Shown here one piece after another: positions 50,724-59,197 of a DNA stretch of 64,000 nt. The translations under genes were made by a program, and so were the position numbers. The stretch covers positions 78,772-142,771 of the forward strand of contig JAGHZR010000024.1 of assembly GCA_017745295.1 (NCBI GenBank). Reading direction: 5' to 3'. The stretch is from Novosphingobium sp. GTDB taxonomy: Bacteria; Pseudomonadota; Alphaproteobacteria; Sphingomonadales; Sphingomonadaceae. Under the pieces are notes generated by a model that did not search any database, was not told the origin of the DNA, and saw nothing but the letters and a program-made list of their open reading frames with translations. How positions within the stretch are numbered: position 1 is the first letter of the stretch; each line of letters opens with the position of its first letter.

Positions 50724-51830
50724 ATGCGTCATCTGCTCTTCCTTGCGGTTCTGCTGCTGCCGGCCAATGCGAATGCGCAAGTCTCGCCCGATGCCGCGAT
50801 GGCGCAAGTGGCCGAACGCGCGCCTTTGTTCCAGCGGGCACGGCACCGGATCGTGAAGGCCATCGGCAGGCTGGAGGGCGCCGAAGCAAAGCGGCTGACG
50901 CGCGCGGCATTGCTCTCCGGGGGCGACTGCGTGCGCCACCGCATCGGCCTCGATCGCGAAGCGCAGCGCAAGATCGTCGGGATACTGGCAGCCCGTGGCT
51001 TCCTCGATGCCGCACACCGGACGATGGCGGGGATGGAAGAAGCGCGGGAACAGCTGTTTCCGCCGCTGCCCGGCGACGGGAGCGCCTGCCCGCATCCCGG
51101 ACTGTCGGTACTGGCGGCAGCGGGCGGCAACAGCGGCTCGCACCATAGCTGGCCTGGTGGGCTGGCCGAGCACATCGCCACCAATCTCGCGAGCGCAACC
51201 GCGCTCCTCCACGCCTATCGCGCGGAAGGCGCGCAGATCGACGGCGATAGCGTCGTGGGGGCCGTTCTCTGGCACGATTGGGCGAAGGCGCTCGTGCTGC
51301 GCTGGCAGATCGATGGCAATACCACCCCCGAACTGCGCGTCGCGGGAACCGGTACGCATCATATTCTCGGGCTTGCGGAAGCCATGCGCCGGGGGCTGCC
51401 TGCACGCTGGATTGCTGCGCAGGCTTGTGCGCATGGTGCGCCGGAGGGCGAAGACCGGAGCAACGTTTCGAACTGGATCGAGGCTGCGGCCATCGTTGCG
51501 GGCGAAGATCCCGCGCGTTTTCCTGCCCGCGGATCGCCCGAATGCCTGATAAGCTACCTGTCCGATCAGAACTGGGCATTCGGCGATGCTGCGATCGTCG
51601 CTGCGGAAGCCAGGCTCGCGATAGCGGCGGCGCAGGCGGGTTTCGATCCGGCGGACCGACCCCGCTACAACTTGTGCTATCGCAACCCCGTGCTGGCCCG
51701 CCTCGGCGCCGACGCAGTTTTTGCCTCAGGTGAACGCGTCGCCCGCCCGATTACCGCCCTGCCAATCATGGCGCCGCGTATCTCGCCCTGCCTCGATCAA
51801 CGATACGGGCCTGCGGCGGTTCAGAAGTAG
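50724..51830 (+). CDS. Predicted exported HD-domain metal-dependent hydrolase
   Basis: The 368-residue protein has AGGAG upstream and begins MRHLLFLAVLLLPANANAQ, a convincing signal peptide with an A-N-A cleavage site. Histidines and an aspartate are spaced as in HD phosphohydrolases: H150 (GGLAEHI), H184-D185 (VLWHDWAK), H212-H213 (GTHHILGLAE) and H237 (ACAHGAP). HD enzymes are usually cytoplasmic nucleotidases or cyclic-nucleotide phosphodiesterases, so export is unusual. It lies two bases after the STN receptor, in the sigma/anti-sigma operon, next to phosphatase, phospholipase and porin genes. A periplasmic phosphoester or phosphonate substrate is my inference. Its last ten bases overlap the convergent porin gene. 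Confidence 0.7.
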   Translation: MRHLLFLAVLLLPANANAQVSPDAAMAQVAERAPLFQRARHRIVKAIGRLEGAEAKRLTRAALLSGGDCVRHRIGLDREAQRKIVGILAARGFLDAAHRTMAGMEEAREQLFPPLPGDGSACPHPGLSVLAAAGGNSGSHHSWPGGLAEHIATNLASATALLHAYRAEGAQIDGDSVVGAVLWHDWAKALVLRWQIDGNTTPELRVAGTGTHHILGLAEAMRRGLPARWIAAQACAHGAPEGEDRSNVSNWIEAAAIVAGEDPARFPARGSPECLISYLSDQNWAFGDAAIVAAEARLAIAAAQAGFDPADRPRYNLCYRNPVLARLGADAVFASGERVARPITALPIMAPRISPCLDQRYGPAAVQK

Positions 51831-53125
51831 TACCCGAAGATCATCATGAAGGCAGACTTCCACTTGCTGTCGCCACCCTGCGCCGCTCCGGAGATGAACT
51901 GTCCCGCGCCGACGTAAGGATCGTTGCGGCCGAGCAGGAACTCGGAATAGACCTTGATGCGGCCCTTGTCCTTGGCCGTCCACACAGCGCCCAGATCGAA
52001 GCGCTCGCTGTCCTTGAAGCCGGCGGCGTCCTTCATGAAGCGGCCGTAGTTGGCATAGACGAGGAGGTCGAAGGGCAGCTTGCCGGTGTCGATGGTCCGG
52101 CCGATCTCGCCGAAGGCGTAAGTGCCCTTGGCGGCGATGTTGTAGCTGCCATCGAAGCCCCCTACCGTGATCATGTCGTTACGGCCGGAGTTGCGGGGAT
52201 CGATGTCCTGCCGCGCGATCAAAGCCTTGGCACTCCAGGGGCCACGGCTGCCGGTCAGGCTGAAGGCGAACAGATGCTTGCTGCCTTCCTTGCCGGTGTC
52301 GAAGTTGTAGATGCTCGAAATCCAGCCCGAAGCGGTGGCCTTCAGCGTGGTGTTCGGCTGGTTGACCAAGGCGTATTGGACATTGCCGATCACCATTTTC
52401 CGCTCGTCGTTCTGCGAGCCGTTGGGGACATAGCCGTCGGCCCTGGCAATGTTCGTCGAATAGCGCGCCGCGTCGCGGCTGATGCCCATCACGGCAGGCC
52501 CGCTGCCGGGGAAGAAGCCCAGTTCGGCGCGGAAGTTGGAGGTCTGGCGCTTGTACTTGATGCCGAGGTTGTAGACTTCCTCCATGCCATAGGCGAAGCC
52601 GAGGTCGTCGAGGATCGAGGAACCCCAGTAGCGGTCGTCGAACGGCACGGGCTGGACACCCACGGTCACGCTGTCTTCCTTGCTCAGCTTGGCACCGGCA
52701 TAGGCGTACATCAGGAACTGGACTTCGCCGGGATAGCCTTCGTAGCCGCCGTTCTTGCCGTAGAGGAAGCTGGCGCCATAGAATCGGTACTGCGCGGCAC
52801 CGAAGAATTTCTCGGAATCGTAGTCGGCGGTCAGCGCCAGGGTGTCGAACGAGAGGTGGTTGGAGGTCCGCCGCTGGCCCGCGCCGCCGATATCGTTGAA
52901 GCGCAAATCGTAGCGTCCGCGCAAGGCCGCGCCGATGTTCAGCTTGGCTTTTGCAGGAGCGTCCGATTGCGTGACCGGCAGTCCTTCGACAGAGGGTGCG
53001 GGTTCCGCCGCCGGAGCCGCGCACGTCGTGGCATCGGTGGAATCGGCGGCGGTGTTGGGCGAGCAATAGCGGATCGTCGCCGGCGCCGAAGCGGCCAGGA
53101 TGACGGGAGCGATGACGGGGAGCAT
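51821..53125 (-). CDS. Outer-membrane porin-like protein
   Basis: The 434-residue protein starts at ATG 53125 with AAGGAAGAG upstream. A short N-terminal hydrophobic stretch (VIAPVILAASAPA) may be its signal peptide. From about residue 60 it is a regular series of amphipathic beta strands (LRGRYDLRFND, LSFDTLALTADYDSEKFFGA, FGAAQYRFYGASF), ending MMIFGYYF with the terminal aromatic of outer-membrane barrels. It resembles sphingomonad porins of unknown solute. Its position opposite the phosphate-ester genes suggests diffusion of a released anion, but no ligand can be read from the sequence. Confidence 0.78.
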   Translation of the reverse strand: MLPVIAPVILAASAPATIRYCSPNTAADSTDATTCAAPAAEPAPSVEGLPVTQSDAPAKAKLNIGAALRGRYDLRFNDIGGAGQRRTSNHLSFDTLALTADYDSEKFFGAAQYRFYGASFLYGKNGGYEGYPGEVQFLMYAYAGAKLSKEDSVTVGVQPVPFDDRYWGSSILDDLGFAYGMEEVYNLGIKYKRQTSNFRAELGFFPGSGPAVMGISRDAARYSTNIARADGYVPNGSQNDERKMVIGNVQYALVNQPNTTLKATASGWISSIYNFDTGKEGSKHLFAFSLTGSRGPWSAKALIARQDIDPRNSGRNDMITVGGFDGSYNIAAKGTYAFGEIGRTIDTGKLPFDLLVYANYGRFMKDAAGFKDSERFDLGAVWTAKDKGRIKVYSEFLLGRNDPYVGAGQFISGAAQGGDSKWKSAFMMIFGYYF

Positions 53126-53239
53126 GACTCTTCCTTGGCGGCAAAGTGGCCGCATCGAGGATGACGGGAATGTCGAATATGCGTTTTAGGCGGTGCCTTC
53201 GCGGTCCGGGCCCGATGACGCGGTTTTATTGGCCCGGTT

Positions 53240-54376
53240 TTATTGGCCCGGTCTTATCGGCCGTTCGCCTTCGATCGAGAGGCCGTAGCCCGCCAGCGCC
53301 ACCGGGGTACGGTGCGTGTTGGTCAGCAGGACCATCTTCTCGATCCCGAGGTCCGTCAGGATCATCGCGCCGACGCCGTAGTCGCGCAGCTCGTCCATGT
53401 CCGCGGGCGAGAGCGTGCCTGCCTGTGCCTTCAGCGCCATCGTGAAACGGTCGTTGCGCGCGCGGTTGATGGCGATCACCACGCCGCTGCCCTCCTCCGC
53501 GATCGTCTGCATGGCGGTTTCGAGGACGCCCGATCCGCCCGTTTCTCCGGCGAAGATATCGGTCAGCGTGGAGATGACGTGCATCCGCACGAGCGTCGGT
53601 TTCGCCGGGTCGATCCGGCCTTTCACGAGCGCGATCTGCTCCGTGTCGGTGGCGCGGTTGCGATAGGTGATGGCCTGCCACTCACCGCCCCATCGGCTGT
53701 GGAAGACAGCCTGCGCGGCGCGCTCGACCAGATTGTCGTGGCGGCGGCGATAGGCGATGAGGTCGCGGATCGTGCCGACCTTCAGGCCGTGAAGCTGCGA
53801 AAAGGCCAGCAGGTCGCCGAGGCGGGCCATCGTGCCGTCCTCGTTCATGATCTCGCAGATCACGCCCGAAGGGTTGAGCCCCGCCAGCCGCGCCACGTCC
53901 ACCGCCGCCTCGGTATGGCCCGCGCGAACCAGCACACCGCCTTCGCGGGCGATCAGCGGGAAGACGTGGCCGGGCGTGACGATTTCCTCGCGGCCCTTCG
54001 TTCCGTCTATGGCGACGGCGATGGTCCGCGCACGGTCCGCCGCCGAGATGCCGGTGGTGACGCCGACCCGTGCCTCGATCGAGGTGGTGAAAGCCGTGCC
54101 GTATTGCGTCCCGTTGCGCGGGCTCATCAACCCGATGCCGAGCTGGCTGACCCGAGCCTCGGTCATCGCCAGGCAGATCAGGCCTTTGCCGTAGCGCGCC
54201 ATGAAATTGATCTTCTCGGGCGTCGCCATCTGGGCCGGGATCACGAGGTCTCCCTCGTTCTCGCGATCCTCGTCATCGACGAGGATGAACATGCGGCCGT
54301 TGCGCGCTTCGTCGATGATTTCCTCTGCGCTTGAGAGGAAGTCCTTGATGTCGTGTTCGGGGGCTTTCGTGGCCAT
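53240..54376 (-). CDS. RibBX-type 3,4-dihydroxy-2-butanone 4-phosphate synthase with degenerate GTP cyclohydrolase II-like domain
   Basis: The 378-residue protein has an intact N-terminal RibB domain (ILVDDEDRENEGDLV at 31-45, TPGHVFPLIAREGGVLVRAG near 145), which makes the four-carbon precursor of riboflavin. The C-terminal half looks like GTP cyclohydrolase II (RMHVISTLTDIFAG, AEEGSGVVIAINRARNDRF), but the zinc-binding cysteine cluster expected at that point is absent: the stretch reads ISTLTDIFAGETGGSGVLE. Loss of cyclohydrolase activity is predicted, as in RibBX proteins. ATG 54376 follows GGGAGAG. It is in an operon with an NCS1 permease, divergent from a flavin monooxygenase, so extra flavin supply for that enzyme is plausible. 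Confidence 0.82.
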   Translation of the reverse strand: MATKAPEHDIKDFLSSAEEIIDEARNGRMFILVDDEDRENEGDLVIPAQMATPEKINFMARYGKGLICLAMTEARVSQLGIGLMSPRNGTQYGTAFTTSIEARVGVTTGISAADRARTIAVAIDGTKGREEIVTPGHVFPLIAREGGVLVRAGHTEAAVDVARLAGLNPSGVICEIMNEDGTMARLGDLLAFSQLHGLKVGTIRDLIAYRRRHDNLVERAAQAVFHSRWGGEWQAITYRNRATDTEQIALVKGRIDPAKPTLVRMHVISTLTDIFAGETGGSGVLETAMQTIAEEGSGVVIAINRARNDRFTMALKAQAGTLSPADMDELRDYGVGAMILTDLGIEKMVLLTNTHRTPVALAGYGLSIEGERPIRPGQ

Positions 54377-54399
54377 GTCGCTCTCCCAGGTGTGCCTGT

Positions 54400-55797
54400 T
54401 CATTCGGCCGGACAGGGGGTGGCGGCCTCTGCGTACCGACCGGCACCGAGGGCGAGGTAGACGGCCGTGGTCACGACCGGGGCGATCAGCCAGCCGACAT
54501 CGACCCCGCCCATCGCCGCAGCGAGGGGGCCGGTGTAGATGCTGCTGGCCAGGAACGGCAGCTGGACCGCAATGCCTGCGAGGTAAGCGGCGGCCGCTTT
54601 CAGGTCGATCCGGCCGTAGATGCCGCCGTCGGCCCGGAAGAACGAGTCGATGTCGTAGCGGCCCTTGCGGATGAAGTAGAAGTCCACGATGTTGATCGTC
54701 GCCCAGGGCGCAAGCACGACCATCAGGCCGATCACGAAGCCGATGAAGCGCGGCACGAAGTCGTCCGCCGACGTCGTCGCGATAACGAGGCAAACCGCCA
54801 GCACGAGGGTCGAGAGCACGACCCGGGCCTTGCGCCCCGGCTGCCACGCGGCGAAGAAGGTCTGCGCCATGGTGATGAGCGACAGCACCGCGCCGTAGAT
54901 GTTGAGCGCATTGTGGCTGACGATATTGAAGACGAAGAGTGCCATCAGGACCGGCGCCAGCACGCCGGTCGCGCCGCTGACGATCGCCATCGGATCGGCG
55001 TTCGCAGGCGCTCCGGCCACGGCGACGGCACCGAGGATGAACGAAGCGCCCGCGCCGAGAGCCGCCCCCGCGAAGCTGGCGAGGAACGGCGCGCGGATGC
55101 CGACACTGGGCGGCAGGTAGCGCGAGTAGTCGGAGGTGTAGCAGGCGTAGGAAATGTGCCAGACCGCCGCCAGCGAGAACATCGCCAGCCAGCCGATCAT
55201 CGAACCCTGGCCCTGCGTCCAGAGCTGCGACGGCATGAGCGCCACGAGGTTGGCGAAGGCAAAGATCAGGCCCGCGCCCATGAACCACATGCCCACGCGG
55301 TTTAGCAGATGGATCACGTTGTAGCCAAGGATGCCGATACCGGCGGCGGCCAGCGCGCAGAGCACGGCGCCGACCGGCAGGCCGACGGCGGGCTGGAGCG
55401 CATGAACCGACTTGGCGGCCAGAACGATGTTGGAAATGAAGAACCCGACGTAGAGCAAGGTGGCGAAGCTCACCACCAGCAGCGCGCCGTAGCGGCCGAA
55501 CTGCCCACGGCTCTGGATCATCTGCGCCAGACCCATCTGCGGCCCCTGAGCCGAACAGGCGCCGAGCACCAGAGCGCCGACGAGATGCCCGAGGATGATC
55601 GCGGAAATGCCCCAGGTCAGTGGCAGGTGATAGACCTGCACGGCCATGGCGCCGGTCACCACCGGCAGCGGGGCGATGTTCGTCGTGAACCAGAGTGTGA
55701 AGAGATCGCGCACTTTGCCGTGCCGCTGTGCCAGCGGCACGAAGCCGATGCTGTTTTCCTCGATCACGCCGGCCGAGGTATCGCCCGCTTTAGCCAT
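54400..55797 (-). CDS. NCS1-family nucleobase:cation symporter (purine-cytosine permease-like)
   Basis: The 465-residue inner-membrane protein has twelve likely helices. EENSIGFVPLAQRHGKVRDL at the N-terminus and LWFTTNIAPLPVV in helix 1 are the NCS1 signature, and GPQMGLAQMIQSRGQFGRYG follows helix 2. NCS1 carriers import cytosine, purines, allantoin, hydantoins or pyridine vitamins. It is the first gene of the minus-strand pair with ribBX and shares a TGGTATACCA operator with the divergent LLM monooxygenase gene. The natural reading is import of the nitrogen heterocycle that the cluster degrades. Confidence 0.87.
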   Translation of the reverse strand: MAKAGDTSAGVIEENSIGFVPLAQRHGKVRDLFTLWFTTNIAPLPVVTGAMAVQVYHLPLTWGISAIILGHLVGALVLGACSAQGPQMGLAQMIQSRGQFGRYGALLVVSFATLLYVGFFISNIVLAAKSVHALQPAVGLPVGAVLCALAAAGIGILGYNVIHLLNRVGMWFMGAGLIFAFANLVALMPSQLWTQGQGSMIGWLAMFSLAAVWHISYACYTSDYSRYLPPSVGIRAPFLASFAGAALGAGASFILGAVAVAGAPANADPMAIVSGATGVLAPVLMALFVFNIVSHNALNIYGAVLSLITMAQTFFAAWQPGRKARVVLSTLVLAVCLVIATTSADDFVPRFIGFVIGLMVVLAPWATINIVDFYFIRKGRYDIDSFFRADGGIYGRIDLKAAAAYLAGIAVQLPFLASSIYTGPLAAAMGGVDVGWLIAPVVTTAVYLALGAGRYAEAATPCPAE

Positions 55798-55829
55798 GCT
55801 TCAGTTATCCTCTTGCACCATCGTTTTTG

Positions 55830-55839
55830 TGGTATACCA
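55830..55839. promoter_or_regulatory. GntR-type operator between permease and LLM monooxygenase genes
   Basis: TGGTATACCA is a perfect 10-bp palindrome of the FCD-GntR type (T-x-G-T-x-x-A-C-x-A), 33 bases upstream of the permease start and 81 bases upstream of the monooxygenase start. The same word occurs at 62655-62664 next to the GntR gene and, with one change, at 63703-63712. Confidence 0.65.
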
Positions 55840-55919
55840 TCGGACGGTATTCTTGCTTCGAGCGAGTCGCAAGAGAAATTTGAGCCTCGAACGAAGCGAG
55901 GCAGGGAAAAGGATGGACG

Positions 55920-56957
55920 ATGAAGTTCTCGATCTTTCTGCACATGGAGCGCTACGACGACTCCGTTTCGCACCCTAAGCTGTTCCAGGAACTGCTGGAA
56001 TTGTGCGACATGGCGGAAGCCGGCGGCATGGACAAAGTCTGGATCGGCGAGCACCACGCGATGGAATACACCATCTCGCCGAACCCGATTCCGCTGCTGG
56101 CGGCGGTGGCGGGGCGCACCAGCCGCATCCGCCTGGGCGCCGGCACATTCATCGCGCCGTTCTGGCATCCGATTCGCATGGCGGGCGAAGCCGCACTGCT
56201 CGATGTGATCAGCAACGGCCGCGCTGAAGTGGGTCTGGCCCGCGGCGCCTATCAGTTCGAGTTCGACCGTATGCTCAACGGTGAATCCGCCACCGACGGC
56301 GGCAAGTACCTGCGCGAGATGGTCCCGCTGCTCCAGCCGCTGTGGGAAGGCGATGTCACCCATGACGGCGAGATCTGGAAATTCCCCGCCTCCACCAGCG
56401 TTCCCAAGCCGGTCCAGTCCCGACCGCCGCTGTGGATCGCCGCGCGCGACCCCGACTCGCACAAGTTCGCTGTCGCCAACGGCTGCAATGTGATGGCGAC
56501 CCCGCTCGCCAAGGGCGATGCCGAAGTGGCCGACCTGATGGACAAGTTCGAGAACGCCGTGGCCGCCGCGCCGCACATCACCGAGCGCCCCAAGATCATG
56601 ATCCTGCAACACGCCCACGTCCACAAGGGCGACGACGACTGGCAGGCCGCGGCCGAGGGCATCTCGTTCTTCTTCCGCTCGTTCGGCGCCTGGTTCGTCA
56701 ACAAGGTGCCACCGGTGAACGGTTTCCAGACCGCCGTGCCGCCCGTGAACCCGGAAAAGTTCCCCGAATACGTACCGGAGAAGCTGCGCAAGAACGTCAT
56801 GATCGGCAAGCCTGACGAGCTGATCGAGCGCCTCAAGGGCTACGAGGCCCTCGGCGTCGACGAATACAGCATCTGGGTCGACAATAGCCTTTCGTTCGAG
56901 GAAAAGCGCAATTCCCTGCGTCTTTTCATCGACGAAGTGCTTCCGGCCTTCGCCTGA
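55920..56957 (+). CDS. LLM-class flavin-dependent monooxygenase
   Basis: The 345-residue luciferase-like TIM-barrel oxygenase begins MKFSIFLHMERYDDS. WIGEHHAMEYTISPNPIPLL (about 40-60) and IRLGAGTFIAPFWHPIRMAGEAA are bacterial luciferase-family blocks that hold reduced flavin, and GLARGAYQFEFDRM follows. It lacks its own reductase and needs FMNH2 from a partner; the flavin reductase at 59194 is the obvious one. Members include ring openers of pyrimidine (RutA) and pyridine. It leads a plus-strand operon with DUF1330 and PcaC-like genes, under the shared operator. Ring cleavage or hydroxylation of an N-heterocycle is my inference. Confidence 0.86.
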   Translation: MKFSIFLHMERYDDSVSHPKLFQELLELCDMAEAGGMDKVWIGEHHAMEYTISPNPIPLLAAVAGRTSRIRLGAGTFIAPFWHPIRMAGEAALLDVISNGRAEVGLARGAYQFEFDRMLNGESATDGGKYLREMVPLLQPLWEGDVTHDGEIWKFPASTSVPKPVQSRPPLWIAARDPDSHKFAVANGCNVMATPLAKGDAEVADLMDKFENAVAAAPHITERPKIMILQHAHVHKGDDDWQAAAEGISFFFRSFGAWFVNKVPPVNGFQTAVPPVNPEKFPEYVPEKLRKNVMIGKPDELIERLKGYEALGVDEYSIWVDNSLSFEEKRNSLRLFIDEVLPAFA

Positions 56958-56974
56958 TAGCGCCCCGATTGCCT

Positions 56975-57280
56975 ATGCCCAAAGCCTACTGGATCGCCCG
57001 GGTCAATGTGACCGACCCGGAAGCCTATGCCGGCTACATGGCGCTTGGCCCCGCCGCCCTGATCGCGGGCGGCGGGACTTTGCTGTCACGCGGGGGCCGG
57101 TCTATGGCGCTCGAAGGGCCGGAACCTTTCGAGCGCACCGTCGTGATCGAATTTCCGAGCATGGAAGCGGCTCTCGCCTGCCATGCCTCGCCCGCATACA
57201 GTGCCGCCCGCATACATCGGCAAGATGTGGCGGAGGTGGAAATTCTGATCGTGGAAGGACTGGAACAAGATGACCGATAA
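56975..57280 (+). CDS. DUF1330 family protein
   Basis: The 101-residue protein starts at ATG 56975 (MPKAYWIARVNVTDPEAYAGY), the usual beginning of this ferredoxin-fold, dimeric alpha-beta barrel family; TTG 56969 is an alternative. VIEFPSMEAALACHASPAY is the second conserved block. The biochemical role is unknown. Such small proteins often accompany flavin monooxygenases and may bind or isomerise a reactive product. It overlaps the following PcaC-like gene by 11 bases. Confidence 0.78.
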   Translation: MPKAYWIARVNVTDPEAYAGYMALGPAALIAGGGTLLSRGGRSMALEGPEPFERTVVIEFPSMEAALACHASPAYSAARIHRQDVAEVEILIVEGLEQDDR

Positions 57281-57665
57281 GCCGCAGGACGAAAAGTTCG
57301 AGCAAGGTCTCACCACCCGCCGCGCGGTTCTGGGCGATGCCTATGTCGACAAGGCGCTGGACGGCGCCGACGACTTCAACTGGGCCATGCAGGAACTGAC
57401 GACGAAGTACTGCTGGGACGAGATCTGGAACCGTCCGGGGCTCGACCGCCGCAGCCGCTCGATCCTCAACCTCGGCATGATCGCGGCGCTAAACCGCAGT
57501 CATGAGTTCAAGGCGCACATTCGCGGCGCCCTGAACAACGGCCTGACGCGCGAGGAAATCCGCGAAGTGCTGCTTCAGATCGCCGTCTACGTCGGCATCC
57601 CGGCGGGCGTCGACAGCTTCCGCCTCGCCCGCGAGGTCTTCGCGGAAATCGACGCGCAAGGCTGA
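57270..57665 (+). CDS. Carboxymuconolactone decarboxylase family protein (PcaC-like)
   Basis: The 131-residue protein reads like PcaC through LDRRSRSILNLGMIAALNRSHEFKAHIRGALNNGLTREEIREVLLQIAVY (not quoted further), with VPAGVDSF at the C-terminus. It lacks the C-x-x-C of AhpD-type members, which is normal for PcaC. PcaC decarboxylates 4-carboxymuconolactone, but no other beta-ketoadipate gene is present here, so decarboxylation or isomerisation of another lactone-like product is more likely. It ends the plus-strand operon at a strong hairpin. Confidence 0.8.
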   Translation: MTDKPQDEKFEQGLTTRRAVLGDAYVDKALDGADDFNWAMQELTTKYCWDEIWNRPGLDRRSRSILNLGMIAALNRSHEFKAHIRGALNNGLTREEIREVLLQIAVYVGIPAGVDSFRLAREVFAEIDAQG

Positions 57666-57690
57666 CAGCCGGCCCCATTGCGAACGGAAA

Positions 57691-57722
57691 AAGCGCCGGC
57701 ATCCTTACAGATGCCGGCGCTT
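57691..57722. terminator. Strong bidirectional terminator-like hairpin
   Basis: AAGCGCCGGCATC (57691-57703) pairs with GATGCCGGCGCTT (57710-57722) in a perfect 13-bp stem with a 6-base loop. It is preceded by an A-tract and lies between convergent operons. It should serve both the PcaC-like gene and the aldehyde dehydrogenase on the other strand. Confidence 0.75.
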
Positions 57723-57757
57723 CCTCTTGTGCGACCCAAGGGTCCGTAACGTGGGGG

Positions 57758-59197
57758 TTAAAGCCCGCCCATCATCACGTATTTCAATTCGAGATAGTCG
57801 GTAATGCCGTGGCGCGATCCTTCGCGGCCCATGCCGGAGGCCTTGATGCCGCCGAACGGCGCGACTTCGGTGGAGATCGCCGCCTCGTTCAGCCCGACCA
57901 TGCCGTATTCCAGCGCGCCGGCAACGCGCATGGCGCGGCCGATGTCACGGGTATAGGCATAGGCGGCGAGGCCGAACTCGGTATCGTTGGCGAGGTGGAT
58001 CGCCTCTTCCTCGGTCTCGAACCGGATCACTGCCGCCAGCGGCCCGAAGGTCTCCTCCGAAGCCACCAGCGCATCGCGCGGAACGTCCGCGATCAGCGTC
58101 GGCGGGAAGAACAGCCCCTCCTGCCGCTGGCCACCCGCCAGCAGGCGGCCGCCGCGCGCCAGGGCATCGGCGACGTGCTGCTCGACCTTCTCGACCGCGC
58201 GCGCATTGATGAGTGGGCCGATCGTCACACCCGCTTCCGTGCCACGCCCGACCACAAGGCCTTCGACCCGCTGCCGCAGCCGCTCGACGAAAGCGTCGTG
58301 AATGCCGTCCTGCACGAGGAAACGGTTCACGCAGACGCAGGTCTGCCCGGCGTTGCGGTACTTGCCGAGGAGCGCACCCTCGACCGCCGCATCGATATCG
58401 GCGTCGTCGAAGACGAGGAACGGCGCGTTTCCGCCCAGTTCCAGCGAAAGGCGCTTCAGGGTGGGCGCCGATTGCTCGTAGAGCTTGCGGCCCACGCCGG
58501 TCGAGCCGGTAAAGGAAAGCTTGCGCACGACATCGCTGCTCATGAAGGCCTCGCCGATGGCGGCGGCCTCTCCGGTGATGACGCTGAGCAGCCCGGCAGG
58601 AAGTCCGGCTTCCTCGGCCAGAGCCGCAAGGGCCAGTGCGGTGAGCGGCGTTTCCGGCGCGGGCTTGACGATGATCGCGCAGCCCGCCGCCAGCGCCGGG
58701 GCCACCTTGCGCGTCACCATGGCCGCCGGGAAGTTCCACGGCGTGATCGCGGCGACGACGCCGACCGGCTCGTTCCAGACGAGAATGCGCTGGTTGGAAC
58801 GCGGCGCGGGGATCACCTCGCCTTCGATGCGCCGTGCCTCTTCCGCGAACCAGCGCACGAAGCTGGCGGCATAGAGCACTTCGCCTCGCGCTTCGGCCAG
58901 CGGCTTGCCCTGTTCCGCCGTCAGGATCGCGGCGAGCGCGTCCTGATGTTCCAGCATGAGAGCGTGCCAGCGCAGCAGCACATCGGCGCGGTCGCCTGCG
59001 GGGCGGGCGCGCCACTCCGTCTGGGCCTTCTGTGCGGCCGCGATGGCGGTACGGGTCTCGGCGGCGCCGAGGTACGGCACTTGCGCAATGACTTCGCTCG
59101 TGGCCGGGTCCGTCACCGGCACCGTTTCGATTGCCGCCGTCCAGACTCCGCCGACGAAAGCACTGTCGCGGAAGGGGTGCAGATCGCGGATCGTCAT
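57758..59197 (-). CDS. Succinate-semialdehyde dehydrogenase-like aldehyde dehydrogenase
   Basis: The 479-residue enzyme starts at the ATG that overlaps the flavin reductase stop. Catalytic residues are N155 (TPWNFP), K178 (IIVKPA), E253 (SLELGGNAP) and C287 (AGQTCVCV). The vicinal C-V-C pair, LTAEQGKPLAEARGEV, and the C-terminal EVAPFGGIKASGMGREGS are typical of GabD-like enzymes. It would oxidise a C4-C5 semialdehyde to a diacid such as succinate. That is exactly what is expected after opening a small heteroaromatic ring, as in the pyridine pathway of Arthrobacter. Confidence 0.87.
   Translation of the reverse strand: MTIRDLHPFRDSAFVGGVWTAAIETVPVTDPATSEVIAQVPYLGAAETRTAIAAAQKAQTEWRARPAGDRADVLLRWHALMLEHQDALAAILTAEQGKPLAEARGEVLYAASFVRWFAEEARRIEGEVIPAPRSNQRILVWNEPVGVVAAITPWNFPAAMVTRKVAPALAAGCAIIVKPAPETPLTALALAALAEEAGLPAGLLSVITGEAAAIGEAFMSSDVVRKLSFTGSTGVGRKLYEQSAPTLKRLSLELGGNAPFLVFDDADIDAAVEGALLGKYRNAGQTCVCVNRFLVQDGIHDAFVERLRQRVEGLVVGRGTEAGVTIGPLINARAVEKVEQHVADALARGGRLLAGGQRQEGLFFPPTLIADVPRDALVASEETFGPLAAVIRFETEEEAIHLANDTEFGLAAYAYTRDIGRAMRVAGALEYGMVGLNEAAISTEVAPFGGIKASGMGREGSRHGITDYLELKYVMMGGL

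Noticed and set aside
57270..57665. Absence of the C-x-x-C motif in the carboxymuconolactone decarboxylase family protein
   Set aside because: PcaC-type members normally lack it; only AhpD-type peroxidases need it.
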